Positions 8,364-14,904 are shown, counted from the first letter of the stretch. The stretch is DNA of 14,975 nucleotides from Chthoniobacter flavus (GCA_945903555.1 CAMDOJ010000020.1:1-14975); one strand, 5' to 3'. Notes: generated by a model from the sequence alone, not told the origin. Made by a program: numbers and translations.

Positions 8364-9110
8364 TTATTCATTGAGATCGATTCGGGGAAAAAGAAGCATT
8401 ATCTGAGAGTTTTTCTTAGCCGCGTCGGGATGCAATAGCAGGCGCCCACCCAGACTTTCAGTGAGATTTTCCGCATGGGCAAACGTCAAATCGCCGGTCG
8501 TGGATCGCAGGAGATACTCATCGACCTCACTTACCGATCCAATCGCACATGGGACAGAAAGCGAAACGGCAACAGGGTTCGCCATCCCGTACTGATCCAA
8601 ACTAGGAATCACTTCAGCGAGTTGACTCGGGGAGAGGATCTCAAAGACGACCTCCACTTTGCCAGCCGGAAAAATCTCCCTCACGCAGGAAGCAATCGTG
8701 AGAATGACAGTTCGAAAAGGATGCTCCGCCAACTCCACATGAAGGGCTTCAGAAGGAGGAATGAGCGTGATTTTTGCCGTTTTTGGAAAAATGATCCGAA
8801 CAAGATCGAGTTGGGATTCCACTAAAGTCGCCAAATCATGATAAGTTTTTTCGCGTTCGGCTACATTTAGGTGGATGTGGACAGTTCTATTGAGGACTTC
8901 TTTGATCCTCTCGACCCCTTGATTGATTTCACTGAGCGCCTCAGCCGTAGCCGTATCTGCGCTGCAGGCCTCGTGGCAACTCTCCAGATTGAAGTAAATT
9001 CCAGTGAGCACATTGTTAACCTCATGGATCAACCCCGGAGTCAGCTCGTCATTCAACTCATTGGAGGCGCGCTTGAGTATGACACTGGAATCTGGATTTT
9101 TATTGTTCAA
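8364..9110 (-). CDS. Small histidine-kinase-like protein, possible Spo0B/ChpT-type phosphotransferase
   Basis: 248 residues, cytoplasmic, with no sensor domain and no membrane segment. The N-terminal half is a dimerisation-histidine helical hairpin with H-box GLIHEVNNVLTGIYFNLE (H29). The second half has the size and order of a HATPase lobe, with strands such as AKITLIPP, VEVVFEIL and AVSLSVP. It has no N-box (TVILTIASCVREIF in its place), no DxGxG and no GxGLGL; SLGGRLLLHP near the end matches only the generic terminal strand. This architecture is that of Spo0B and ChpT, which shuttle phosphate by histidine without binding ATP. The only usable start in the open frame is TTG (9110), since an in-frame stop lies about 60 bases upstream and there is no nearby ATG. 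No Shine-Dalgarno is visible. It sits directly upstream of the HD-GYP regulator, its likely partner. Confidence 0.8.
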   Translation of the reverse strand: MNNKNPDSSVILKRASNELNDELTPGLIHEVNNVLTGIYFNLESCHEACSADTATAEALSEINQGVERIKEVLNRTVHIHLNVAEREKTYHDLATLVESQLDLVRIIFPKTAKITLIPPSEALHVELAEHPFRTVILTIASCVREIFPAGKVEVVFEILSPSQLAEVIPSLDQYGMANPVAVSLSVPCAIGSVSEVDEYLLRSTTGDLTFAHAENLTESLGGRLLLHPDAAKKNSQIMLLFPRIDLNE

Positions 9111-9169
9111 TTGGGAAAAAAACAGGAACTAGAGGCAATAAAAGCGGATAAACTTTTTAATCAAATAGT

Positions 9170-9186
9170 TTTCGAGTATCTCGAAA
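9170..9186 (-). terminator. Hairpin after the CsgG-like lipoprotein gene
   Basis: A perfect 7-base stem, TTTCGAG with CTCGAAA and a 3-base loop, starts four bases after the lipoprotein stop codon (on the minus strand). There is no run of T directly behind it, so it could be a weak terminator, an mRNA 3'-end stabiliser, or chance. It separates the lipoprotein gene from the signalling operon downstream. Confidence 0.3.
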
Positions 9187-9189
9187 GTA

Positions 9190-9960
9190 TTATTGAGCAC
9201 GGTGACCGGAGGGTGTCAAAGACGAAAATGCTTCGTGAGCCACGAATGCCGCAAAGAACCTGGGGCTTTGCAAAAGAACTTGGCTACCGCTTGCCAACTC
9301 ACGCTCCCGACCTTTGGCGATGGTGGGACTAACGTAGCGCATACGAAATCCAGCATCAGCAAATCGCGCAGCTGCATCTGCGACTTCAGGCTCAGCGGAA
9401 TCCACGATGCCATCAGCCATCCAAATCACCTCCATCGTTTTCAGATCGATAATTTTGGTTCTTACACCGATCGCCAAGGGACGATAGGGACGAAATGTGG
9501 TGAAATCGGTAAAAAGAACCGCATCGGCACCATATTTCAGCTTCAGAACTCGAATGAGATCCGCAGACAAAATCTCAGCCGAGGAGACCGCCTCGCGATT
9601 CAAGATGGAACCCATTTCCTGACGACTCAAATGAACGATCTCGAATTTAACGACCTTGGACAATTCACCACGAAATATCCCGTCCATGTCGCGCTCGGAT
9701 TCCCCGATCGGGCGGGAGGTGTGAATCGGAAGCACAGCCAAGCGCCTCATTCCTTCAGGCCAACGGATCCCCGCACTCGAAGCGATCTCCTGCTGGATGG
9801 CGTCCGTCGATTGCGAAATCGGCTTGATCCGCCCCGCGCGGGAGGTCGCCACATTGCTATTGTCATCCACCGTTCGGGCAATGGGCTTCGCGCATGAAGC
9901 CAATCCAAGTAGAAACGCGATGCAAAATATACGTAAAAAAACAGAAAGACGGAATGTCAT
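9190..9960 (-). CDS. Lipoprotein with CsgG/TolB-N-like core
   Basis: 256 residues with a lipoprotein signal peptide: two arginines, the hydrophobic run IFCIAFLLG, and lipobox LASC with C23. Residue +2 is alanine, so outer-membrane sorting is expected under the E. coli rule. The mature part has RRLAVLPIHTS, then EIVHLSRQEMGSILNREAVSS, then YGADAVLFTDF and KIIDLKTMEVIWMADGIVDS. This order of strand, helix, then V-D-A-V-L-F-T strand and a W-x-A-x-G turn resembles the CsgG/FlgO/LpoB-type fold of periplasmic lipoproteins; the precise role is unknown. I chose ATG 9960 over ATG 9984: AGGGTGAGGGG lies just upstream of 9960, a signal peptide starts there directly, and the candidate -10 box would leave 9984 at or before the transcript start. 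It shares the strand with the signalling pair downstream, 79 bases away. Confidence 0.78.
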   Translation of the reverse strand: MTFRLSVFLRIFCIAFLLGLASCAKPIARTVDDNSNVATSRAGRIKPISQSTDAIQQEIASSAGIRWPEGMRRLAVLPIHTSRPIGESERDMDGIFRGELSKVVKFEIVHLSRQEMGSILNREAVSSAEILSADLIRVLKLKYGADAVLFTDFTTFRPYRPLAIGVRTKIIDLKTMEVIWMADGIVDSAEPEVADAAARFADAGFRMRYVSPTIAKGRERELASGSQVLLQSPRFFAAFVAHEAFSSLTPSGHRAQ

Positions 9961-9986
9961 ACCCCTCACCCTAGCAATTTTCATGC

Positions 9987-10015
9987 CTTATACAAAGCCA
10001 ACATGCTCCCCCCAA
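9987..10015 (-). promoter_or_regulatory. Candidate promoter of the CsgG-like lipoprotein gene
   Basis: On the minus strand TTGGGG (10015-10010) and TATAAG (9992-9987) are 17 bases apart. Transcription would start around 9980, giving a leader of about 20 bases that contains the AGGGTGAGGGG ribosome site before ATG 9960. This supports the shorter start. The -10 box matches 5 of 6, the -35 box only 3 of 6. Confidence 0.4.
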
Positions 10016-10120
10016 TTTGAATCCCTCCAATACGATCCCAGAAATCCAGTCCATGCGTCTCAAACTGGGACCTAAAAAAGACTAATTTATAAAAAACCCG
10101 CCATCGCATGAGAATTTCAC

Positions 10121-10149
10121 TTTAAGTTTTCACAGACTCGTCCGATAAT
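10121..10149 (+). promoter_or_regulatory. Candidate promoter of the lipoprotein-TPR operon (leaderless)
   Basis: TTTAAG (10121-10126) and GATAAT (10144-10149, 5 of 6) are 17 bases apart in an AT-rich stretch. The predicted transcription start falls on the A of the ATG at 10156, with no Shine-Dalgarno, so the mRNA would be leaderless. The -35 box is weak. The rest of the gap from 9985 to 10155 shows only the opposing promoter. Confidence 0.38.
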
Positions 10150-10155
10150 TAATCT

Positions 10156-10647
10156 ATGTATGACTTAAGACCTCCCAAAAAAACTGTTCCTGTTATTGGA
10201 TTTGGACACCGTTTTTTGACGGGAATTTTCGGTGGGTTGATTGCCGTTTCGTTCTTAGCAGGACTCTCGTCCTGTGCCACTACGAGCGTCATAAAACCCG
10301 CACTCAGCGGGCCAAAGCAGAGTTTGCCTAGACCAGCAACCATTCGTATTGCGGAAGACAGCTCAAACAATCGCAAGCCACCATTGTTGCCGAAAACCGT
10401 TTTTAATATCAAGCCCGAGAATGATCCCAGCATGGCCTCCAACGATCTATTGCCAAGTAACGACACCCAAACGATCGATACTGCCACACCGAAGTTCATC
10501 AATAATGAGCAACCTCAAGACTTCTTTCAAGGTGCCAGCGATGCCACGCCAAGAGACCCCATTTTAGGGAACTTTTTTGATTCAGTTTTTCGCCCAGCGA
10601 CCCCCCCCAACCAACCTGTGAGCAGCACCTCCTACACCGTCAAATAA
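10156..10647 (+). CDS. Hypothetical lipoprotein
   Basis: 163 residues, no recognised family. The N-terminus is basic and unusually long (about 20 residues with R5, K8, K9, R19), followed by a hydrophobic stretch FLTGIFGGLIAVSFLAG and lipobox LSSC with C40, so the mature protein is a lipid-anchored cell-envelope protein of about 124 residues. The mature part is low in predicted structure and rich in Pro, Asn, Ser and Asp (for example ENDPSMASNDLLPSNDTQ), with a short aromatic block DPILGNFFDSVFRP near the C-terminus that could be a binding peptide. The stop codon is one base from the ATG of the TPR protein, so the two are translated from one message and may act together. The opposite-strand reading frame over the same bases lacks any family match and I reject it. 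Confidence 0.7.
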   Translation: MYDLRPPKKTVPVIGFGHRFLTGIFGGLIAVSFLAGLSSCATTSVIKPALSGPKQSLPRPATIRIAEDSSNNRKPPLLPKTVFNIKPENDPSMASNDLLPSNDTQTIDTATPKFINNEQPQDFFQGASDATPRDPILGNFFDSVFRPATPPNQPVSSTSYTVK

Positions 10648-10648
10648 T

Positions 10649-12154
10649 ATGATCCGACTTCAGGTCTTGGCCAGCCTCTTTATCGCCACCACACTTCAGG
10701 CAGAGATTGCCGCCCCACCGCAGATCCATGCCGATTCCGCTGCATCAGATGCCTCCAAGGCCATCCCCGTGGAACCCGCCCCGGAGCTACAAAACCCCGT
10801 CCGACCACAAATCCCCGACCCGATTCCATTTGACACCATCAATTCGGATCCGGACGCCGAGGTCGAACTCGCCCCCGCATTGGTCAATAGCGCTGCCGAC
10901 ATCACAACTATCCAAGCGGAGATAGAACAAGCCCAAGCTCAAGGGGATCAACCTCGTGCCGAGAAGGCATTCAATCAACTCCTCAATCTGGGCACTCCAG
11001 TTGAGCAAAAACGGGATGCCATTTACAAAATGGCCATCAACCTCGAGGAAAAACAAAAGGCCCCCGTCAAAGCCGCTGTTCTTTATGAACAGTTCCTCTC
11101 CCTTTATCCGGACGATGCAGAGAATCCCAACATCCTCCTTCGCCTAGGCAAAATCTACCGCGATAACGGCAGCTACGCCTCTGCTCTAAACAAATTTTAC
11201 AGCGTCCTTTACACTTCGCTAAAACTCAAAAGCGGAAATGAATTCACCGATTCTTCCCTTCGAGCCAAGATGGAAATCGCCCATACGCATTTCACCATGG
11301 GTGACTACAAAACGGCGGCTCAACTTTACTCCCGCCTCAAGCTCATTAAAATGAACCAAGCCGAGGCCAGCGAAGTCGCTTTTCGCTCGGCTTACATCGA
11401 CTACCTTTCGGGTGATTTCACCGCCTCCCTCTCCGCCGCGCAGAGTTTCCTTACCACCTATCCAGTCAGCCCCCTTGCTCCAGAGGCCCAGTATCTCGTT
11501 GCTCAATCTCTCAAGTCCCTAGGACGTAGTGATGAGGCCATGAAGGAAACACTCAAACTCCTCGCCTCTGGGCGCGAGTTCGGAAAAAAGAAGCCTGCGA
11601 TCTGGGCCTACTGGCAACGCAAAACTGGCAACGAAATCGCCAACGATCTCTACGAGAGTGGCGATGCGATTGGCGCTCTGAGCGTGTACCAGAAACTGGC
11701 GGAACTCGATGATAGCCCAAGCTGGCGTGCCTCGACCGTTTACCAGATCGGGCTCTGTTTCGAGCGCCTCCGGCACTTGGAGCGGGCGCGCGAAGCATAC
11801 CGCTTCATTATCGATAAAATCCCCGTTACCGCCGCCACGGAGACCGACGCTCTCATTGGCATTAACCTCGCCACCCTCCGCGACATGGCCCAATGGAGAT
11901 TGGAAAACTTGAATTGGCTCGAACAAACCGAAAAAGATATCTACCCTCTCTTGGATAAACCCGCTCCGGGACCCGATCTTCAACCTGCCTTCCTGAAGCC
12001 CGCTCCCGTAAACGCTCAAACCATCCCGAGCGCTCCAGAGCCACTACAAACGGCGCGCACCACAAGCCCTCTTCAGCCCACCCGCCCATTGCCACCGGCT
12101 CCTTCCGCCCCAGCCCCCACATCTTCGGCCGATATCAACTCCAGCGCAAACTGA
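10649..12154 (+). CDS. Secreted TPR-repeat protein
   Basis: 501 residues with a Sec signal peptide (MIRLQVLASLFIATTLQA, likely cut before E19). A Pro-rich linker (about 22-75) precedes a helical repeat region from about 90 to 430. Recognisable TPR-like units include AAVLYEQFLSLYPDD, ILLRLGKIYRDNGSYASALN, MEIAHTHFTMGDYKTAAQLY, YLVAQSLKSLGRSDEAMKET, ALSVYQKLAELDDS and IGLCFERLRHLERAREAYRF. The last 60 residues are rich in Pro, Ala and Ser (RPLPPAPSAPAPTSS) and probably disordered. The pattern of a 'LYPDD' turn and 'Y-x-G-x-Y-x-x-A' is that of periplasmic TPR proteins of the YbgF/BamD kind, which act as assembly scaffolds; the partner here is unknown. It follows the lipoprotein gene by one base, with no Shine-Dalgarno, so translation probably depends on that of the upstream gene. 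Confidence 0.85.
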   Translation: MIRLQVLASLFIATTLQAEIAAPPQIHADSAASDASKAIPVEPAPELQNPVRPQIPDPIPFDTINSDPDAEVELAPALVNSAADITTIQAEIEQAQAQGDQPRAEKAFNQLLNLGTPVEQKRDAIYKMAINLEEKQKAPVKAAVLYEQFLSLYPDDAENPNILLRLGKIYRDNGSYASALNKFYSVLYTSLKLKSGNEFTDSSLRAKMEIAHTHFTMGDYKTAAQLYSRLKLIKMNQAEASEVAFRSAYIDYLSGDFTASLSAAQSFLTTYPVSPLAPEAQYLVAQSLKSLGRSDEAMKETLKLLASGREFGKKKPAIWAYWQRKTGNEIANDLYESGDAIGALSVYQKLAELDDSPSWRASTVYQIGLCFERLRHLERAREAYRFIIDKIPVTAATETDALIGINLATLRDMAQWRLENLNWLEQTEKDIYPLLDKPAPGPDLQPAFLKPAPVNAQTIPSAPEPLQTARTTSPLQPTRPLPPAPSAPAPTSSADINSSAN

Positions 12155-12233
12155 CTCTTGGGACGACAAAATAAGTTGTCACCCATCGCTATCAACCTGT
12201 GCTATCTGGATTCGGGGAACCTAATTTTTAAGC

Positions 12234-12683
12234 TTATTTGCCGATAGCCACCCGGTGTATACGGGCGTAATTTGTCATTAGCGCCACCGCAGCCAGCGCC
12301 AAGTTCCTAGCCACACTCACCCAAGTCGCCGGACCACCATCGTTCGAAAAACATCCACAGGGCACCTCGATGCCCTGAAGCAGATTCCAACCCGTCAACG
12401 CGGCAAATGCGAGGAGCAGGCCGGCACCCATTACCAACGAAGCCTTTCTTGCCTTCGGTATTAATATCGCCAATGCTATATTTATCTCCACCCAAGGGAG
12501 GAATAGAGCCACCCAGCCGATAAACACAGAAGGCACCACCTTGTACCCAGCGATGATCTTTGAAAACCCATCCGGATCCGTCACTTTGTGAATCGATGCA
12601 GCCAAAAAAACCAAGCAAAGAAGCGCCGCCCCACCCCACTCGAGCAACAAAAACATTTGGGGTTTATTTTTTAAAAAATTCAC
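12234..12683 (-). CDS. MauE/DoxX-family integral membrane protein
   Basis: 149 residues with four hydrophobic segments (about 11-31, 52-75, 82-103, 123-141). The first segment ends in the DoxX/MauE-like ASIHKVTDPDGFSKIIAGYKVVP, and a conserved EVPCGCFSNDGG loop (C109 and C111) precedes the last helix. MauE-type proteins sit in the inner membrane and are linked to redox or disulfide steps in the maturation of exported proteins; the two cysteines fit that. The annotated start is GTG (12683), and an ATG at residue 10 is an alternative; neither has a good ribosome site. The gene lies 88 bases downstream of the rhodanese gene on the same strand and next to a DUF1573 gene, a grouping I associate with Verrucomicrobiota. 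Confidence 0.83.
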   Translation of the reverse strand: MNFLKNKPQMFLLLEWGGAALLCLVFLAASIHKVTDPDGFSKIIAGYKVVPSVFIGWVALFLPWVEINIALAILIPKARKASLVMGAGLLLAFAALTGWNLLQGIEVPCGCFSNDGGPATWVSVARNLALAAVALMTNYARIHRVAIGK

Positions 12684-12771
12684 TTGGTTTTATCTTAGAG
12701 ACGGATTTTAGACAGAATGACAGAATTCGAGAAAGTTGATAAAAAGAGACTTCAACGGGATCCGAACACTT

Positions 12772-13272
12772 TTATTCCACAGCCAATCCCGCCTTCTTCC
12801 AGCCCTCCAGACCATCGACAAATAAAGCAACCTGATTGATCCCCATGTCCCTCAGAAAAAAAGCCAGATGGAGCCCGTCGTCACAGAGTTTACCCGAGCA
12901 ATAAACGAGCACTTTTTGCCCCGAATTCAAAATTGATGCCCACTCCTTGAAATCGGCATCCCTTTGCGGATAGGGAAAGGAGAGCGCGCCAGGGATGTGC
13001 CCGACATCATACTCACTCTCGAGTCTCGCATCAAAAACCAACCATCCACCCTCCCTTATAATTTTTTGCGCCTCCTCGACTGAAACGACCGCCATACCGG
13101 CCTTGCTGGCTTCCCCTGCGACTTTTTCTTCTTGTGGACCCAGGACCTCACGGCCATGCGGGTTCATGAATAGCGATAAAGCCACCCCAAGGAGAGAAGC
13201 ACAAAAAATCCCGCTCCAAACCCGAACCAGTGACCAATCATGACAAATCGCACTCCTCACATCTCCCTGCAT
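12772..13272 (-). CDS. Membrane-anchored rhodanese-like protein
   Basis: 166 residues. A single N-terminal hydrophobic segment (about 18-36, VWSGIFCASLLGVALSLFM) is probably an uncleaved anchor or signal, placing the domain outside the inner membrane. The rhodanese domain runs from about 60 to 166: VSVEEAQKII, VFDARLESEYDVGHIPGALSFPY (the CH2A-type DAR...GHIPGA motif), and the active-site loop VYCSGKLCDDG with C125. Rhodaneses carry a persulfide on this cysteine and move sulfane sulfur. The loop CSGKLC has a second cysteine (C130), which would also allow a disulfide or relay. It shares the strand with the MauE/DoxX gene and is divergent from the DUF1573 gene 50 bases away. Function in sulfur or redox handling in the periplasm is inferred from family and context. 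Confidence 0.88.
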   Translation of the reverse strand: MQGDVRSAICHDWSLVRVWSGIFCASLLGVALSLFMNPHGREVLGPQEEKVAGEASKAGMAVVSVEEAQKIIREGGWLVFDARLESEYDVGHIPGALSFPYPQRDADFKEWASILNSGQKVLVYCSGKLCDDGLHLAFFLRDMGINQVALFVDGLEGWKKAGLAVE

Positions 13273-13322
13273 AGCGAGACGGCTTGATTTGCCAAGATTT
13301 TAACGCTGATATACCGCCCACT

Positions 13323-14123
13323 ATGCCCACCATCTTCGTTTTGGCTTTATTGCTGATTTGCGCCGCCCTATCCACATCCGCCGCCGAGGTCGCCGCACCG
13401 CAAATCCAGTGCCAAGAAGCCACCTACGACTTCGGAAGCCGCGATGCTTCTGAGACAGTGGAGCACACATTCATCCTCAAAAACACGGGCTCTGCCGACC
13501 TAGAGATCAAGAAAGCCCAACCCGCCTGCGGATGCACCACTGCGGAATTAGACAAAAACATCATCCCGCCAGGAGACTCCGCCAAGATCGCAGCCAAACT
13601 CTCGCTCGACGGTCGTACCGGCGAGTTGCAAAAACCCATCAACATTGAGTCGAACGACACCTCCAATCCGACCTTTCAGCTCCTGATCAAAGGCATCGTC
13701 AGTGCCGATTTTCAAATCTCCCCCAGCACCATGATGCTCAGAAAGGATTCGCCAGAGGCTAGCGCCGCAGCCTCCGTGATCGTCAAATCGTTAAAAAACG
13801 AACCATTTGAAATTCTGACCTCCCAATCCGAAAGTGGAAAACTCAAGATCCGCTGGGACAAACTTCCCGACGAAAACGCGTATCAGGTCACAGCCAATCT
13901 GGAAGACCGATATGAACCTGGCCAGTATGGGGACAAGATCACGCTGGAGACAAATCACCCCACTCGGAAGCAATTGGAGGTGAGCGTGCTTGTCGTCGTT
14001 CCAGCCCCGATATCCGTGGCCCCATCGAAGATTGTTCTGCCCCAGGAGACCTCCTCCCCGATTTCTCGAACGATCGTCCTCAAATACCCACCAAACAGCA
14101 CCTTCACGATCGATAAAATTTAA
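13323..14123 (+). CDS. Secreted DUF1573 protein, probably C-terminally truncated
   Basis: 266 residues as read. Start ATG 13323 begins a clean signal peptide (MPTIFVLALLLICAALSTSA, cut before AEV); the longer reading from TTG 13284 would hide it. The DUF1573 domain follows: TYDFGSRDASETVEHTFILKNTGS, then PACGCTTAELDKNIIPPGD with the CGC pair, and DGRTGELQKPINIESNDTS. This is an Ig/ASPM-like beta-sandwich of unknown function in exported proteins. A second sandwich covers about 130-220 and a third begins near 225. The TAA at 14121-14123 cuts this third domain in the middle of a strand (FTIDKI), and the same frame continues to 14294 with plausible domain residues (see next entry). It is divergent from the rhodanese gene across a 50-base gap, which has weak promoter-like boxes only (TTGCCA 13289, TATACC 13310). 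Confidence 0.85.
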   Translation: MPTIFVLALLLICAALSTSAAEVAAPQIQCQEATYDFGSRDASETVEHTFILKNTGSADLEIKKAQPACGCTTAELDKNIIPPGDSAKIAAKLSLDGRTGELQKPINIESNDTSNPTFQLLIKGIVSADFQISPSTMMLRKDSPEASAAASVIVKSLKNEPFEILTSQSESGKLKIRWDKLPDENAYQVTANLEDRYEPGQYGDKITLETNHPTRKQLEVSVLVVVPAPISVAPSKIVLPQETSSPISRTIVLKYPPNSTFTIDKI

Positions 14124-14294
14124 AACCCCTATCCCTCAATGACATACCAATCAGAACCCATGGGCGATTTCGGCGTGCGGATTGTGATTGGAAATATTCA
14201 CCCCACAGCAGCCTTGGACGGCCAGCCTGTAAAGATCCACCTTTCAAACGGGCAGGTTATTCAAATTCCCATGGAGCTGAAGGAGAAGCCTTAG
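14124..14294 (+). pseudogene. In-frame continuation of the DUF1573 gene beyond a stop codon
   Basis: The codons after TAA 14121-14123 stay open in the same frame for 57 residues to TAG 14292-14294. They read NPYPSMTYQSEPMGDFGVR, then IVIGNIHPTAALDGQPVKI, then HLSNGQVIQIPMELKEKP. The pattern V-R-I-V-I-G-N-I, L-D-G-Q-x-V-K-I, and V-I-Q-I-P-M-E-L is that of the last strands of a beta-sandwich in DUF1573-type proteins, which commonly end in an I-x-I-P-x stretch. It therefore looks like the real end of the upstream gene, separated by one stop codon. A nonsense mutation, a sequencing error in AAAATTTAAAACCCC, or read-through could explain it. A separate 51-residue gene starting at ATG 14139 is possible but has no ribosome site or signal peptide. 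Confidence 0.65.
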
Positions 14295-14363
14295 AGCCGT
14301 TTACTGCCCCTATTATTCGTGGTTGAATAAAATTATGAGGATGATTTGGAGAGACCTCTTGGT

Positions 14364-14624
14364 CTACTTCCTCCGGATTAATAATTCGTATTCCGGATGA
14401 GATCCAATCCAAAACCAAACTTCTGTATCTCCTTCCACGACAGCAAGGTCGCGATAGGAATCTGTGACCCTACAAGACCAAAAGTTTTGGACTTTTTTAA
14501 ACTGCAGGGATGGGTGTGAGGGGTCATTCAACCAAAGCCTATATTGCTTTAAAGCAGTTTTCTGAATCGCAAGCGGCATCTCATGATATGCCTTCCAGAA
14601 CTTGGATGATGCTTTACTGTTCAT
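14364..14624 (-). CDS. RelE/ParE-superfamily toxin (type II toxin-antitoxin)
   Basis: 86 residues from ATG 14624. The pattern is that of small ParE/HigB-like toxins: MNSKASSKFWKAYHEMP (N-terminal helix), IQKTALKQYRLWLNDPSHPSL (second helix), then strands FWSCRVTDSYRDLAVVEG and VWFWIGSHPEY. The conserved S-x-R-V-x-x-x-Y-R-D/A-L and W-F-W-I-G-x-H-x-E-Y elements are both present. Such toxins act on ribosome-bound mRNA or on DNA gyrase; which one cannot be read here. A longer reading from 14654 would put 30 more bases over the antitoxin, but the family begins at the chosen ATG. It overlaps the antitoxin stop by 11 bases, so the two are translationally coupled. Behind the stop there is only a 5-base stem (14352-14365). 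Confidence 0.85.
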   Translation of the reverse strand: MNSKASSKFWKAYHEMPLAIQKTALKQYRLWLNDPSHPSLQFKKVQNFWSCRVTDSYRDLAVVEGDTEVWFWIGSHPEYELLIRRK

Positions 14625-14829
14625 CCATCGGGAATTCCCGGGAACCACCCGCACGATGCTCTAGAAGTGCCTCCGCTGCCACATCGTCCAATCGTCCCGA
14701 GCGGATATCGACTTCAATCTGGCGATCCCATGCATCGGAAAATCGCGACGAAATCCAATGCGTTAATTCAAACAACTCATCGGTTGGCAGTTTTTCAATC
14801 GCTTTCTCAATCTCCATCACAGTGCTCAT
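14614..14829 (-). CDS. Antitoxin of the adjacent RelE/ParE-type toxin
   Basis: 71 residues from ATG 14829. The N-terminal helix is MSTVMEIEKAIEKLPTDEL with an amphipathic pattern, followed by LTHWISSRFSDAWDRQIEVD and DIRSGRLDDVAAEALLEHRAG. The segment W-D-x-Q-I-x-x-D-x-x-x-G-R-L-D is recurrent in antitoxins paired with this toxin type, and its C-terminal acidic stretch is the usual toxin-binding part. No clear DNA-binding motif is visible. A GTG 48 bases upstream (14877) would extend the protein by 16 residues without a family match. The gene precedes its toxin, as is usual. A -10/-35-like pair ends six bases before the ATG, so the mRNA may be leaderless. Confidence 0.8.
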   Translation of the reverse strand: MSTVMEIEKAIEKLPTDELFELTHWISSRFSDAWDRQIEVDIRSGRLDDVAAEALLEHRAGGSREFPMDEQ

Positions 14830-14835
14830 AAGGCT

Positions 14836-14864
14836 TCTATCGACTGAACTACTCCGCAAGACAA
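14836..14864 (-). promoter_or_regulatory. Candidate promoter of the toxin-antitoxin operon
   Basis: On the minus strand TTGTCT (14864-14859) and GATAGA (14841-14836) are 17 bases apart. The expected start is at or next to the A of ATG 14829. The -10 match is only 3 of 6, so this is weak. No inverted repeat for an antitoxin operator is evident. Confidence 0.25.
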
Positions 14865-14904
14865 GACTTTTTAACACCGTTTCTTGTAAGGACTACTTGT
14901 AATA

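Noticed and set aside
10149..10502. 117-residue minus-strand reading frame opposite the lipoprotein gene
   Set aside because: No family match, while the + strand frame has a lipobox and is one base from the next gene.
11519..12019. 166-residue minus-strand reading frame within the TPR gene
   Set aside because: Antisense shadow of a well-supported repeat protein with a signal peptide.
12155..12233. Hairpin GACAA/TTGTC in the convergent gap as a terminator
   Set aside because: The stem is only five contiguous bases with an asymmetric extension and no T-tract; too weak to call.
13284..13322. TTG start 39 bases upstream for the DUF1573 protein
   Set aside because: The ATG at 13323 begins a proper signal peptide; the upstream part is polar and lacks a ribosome site.
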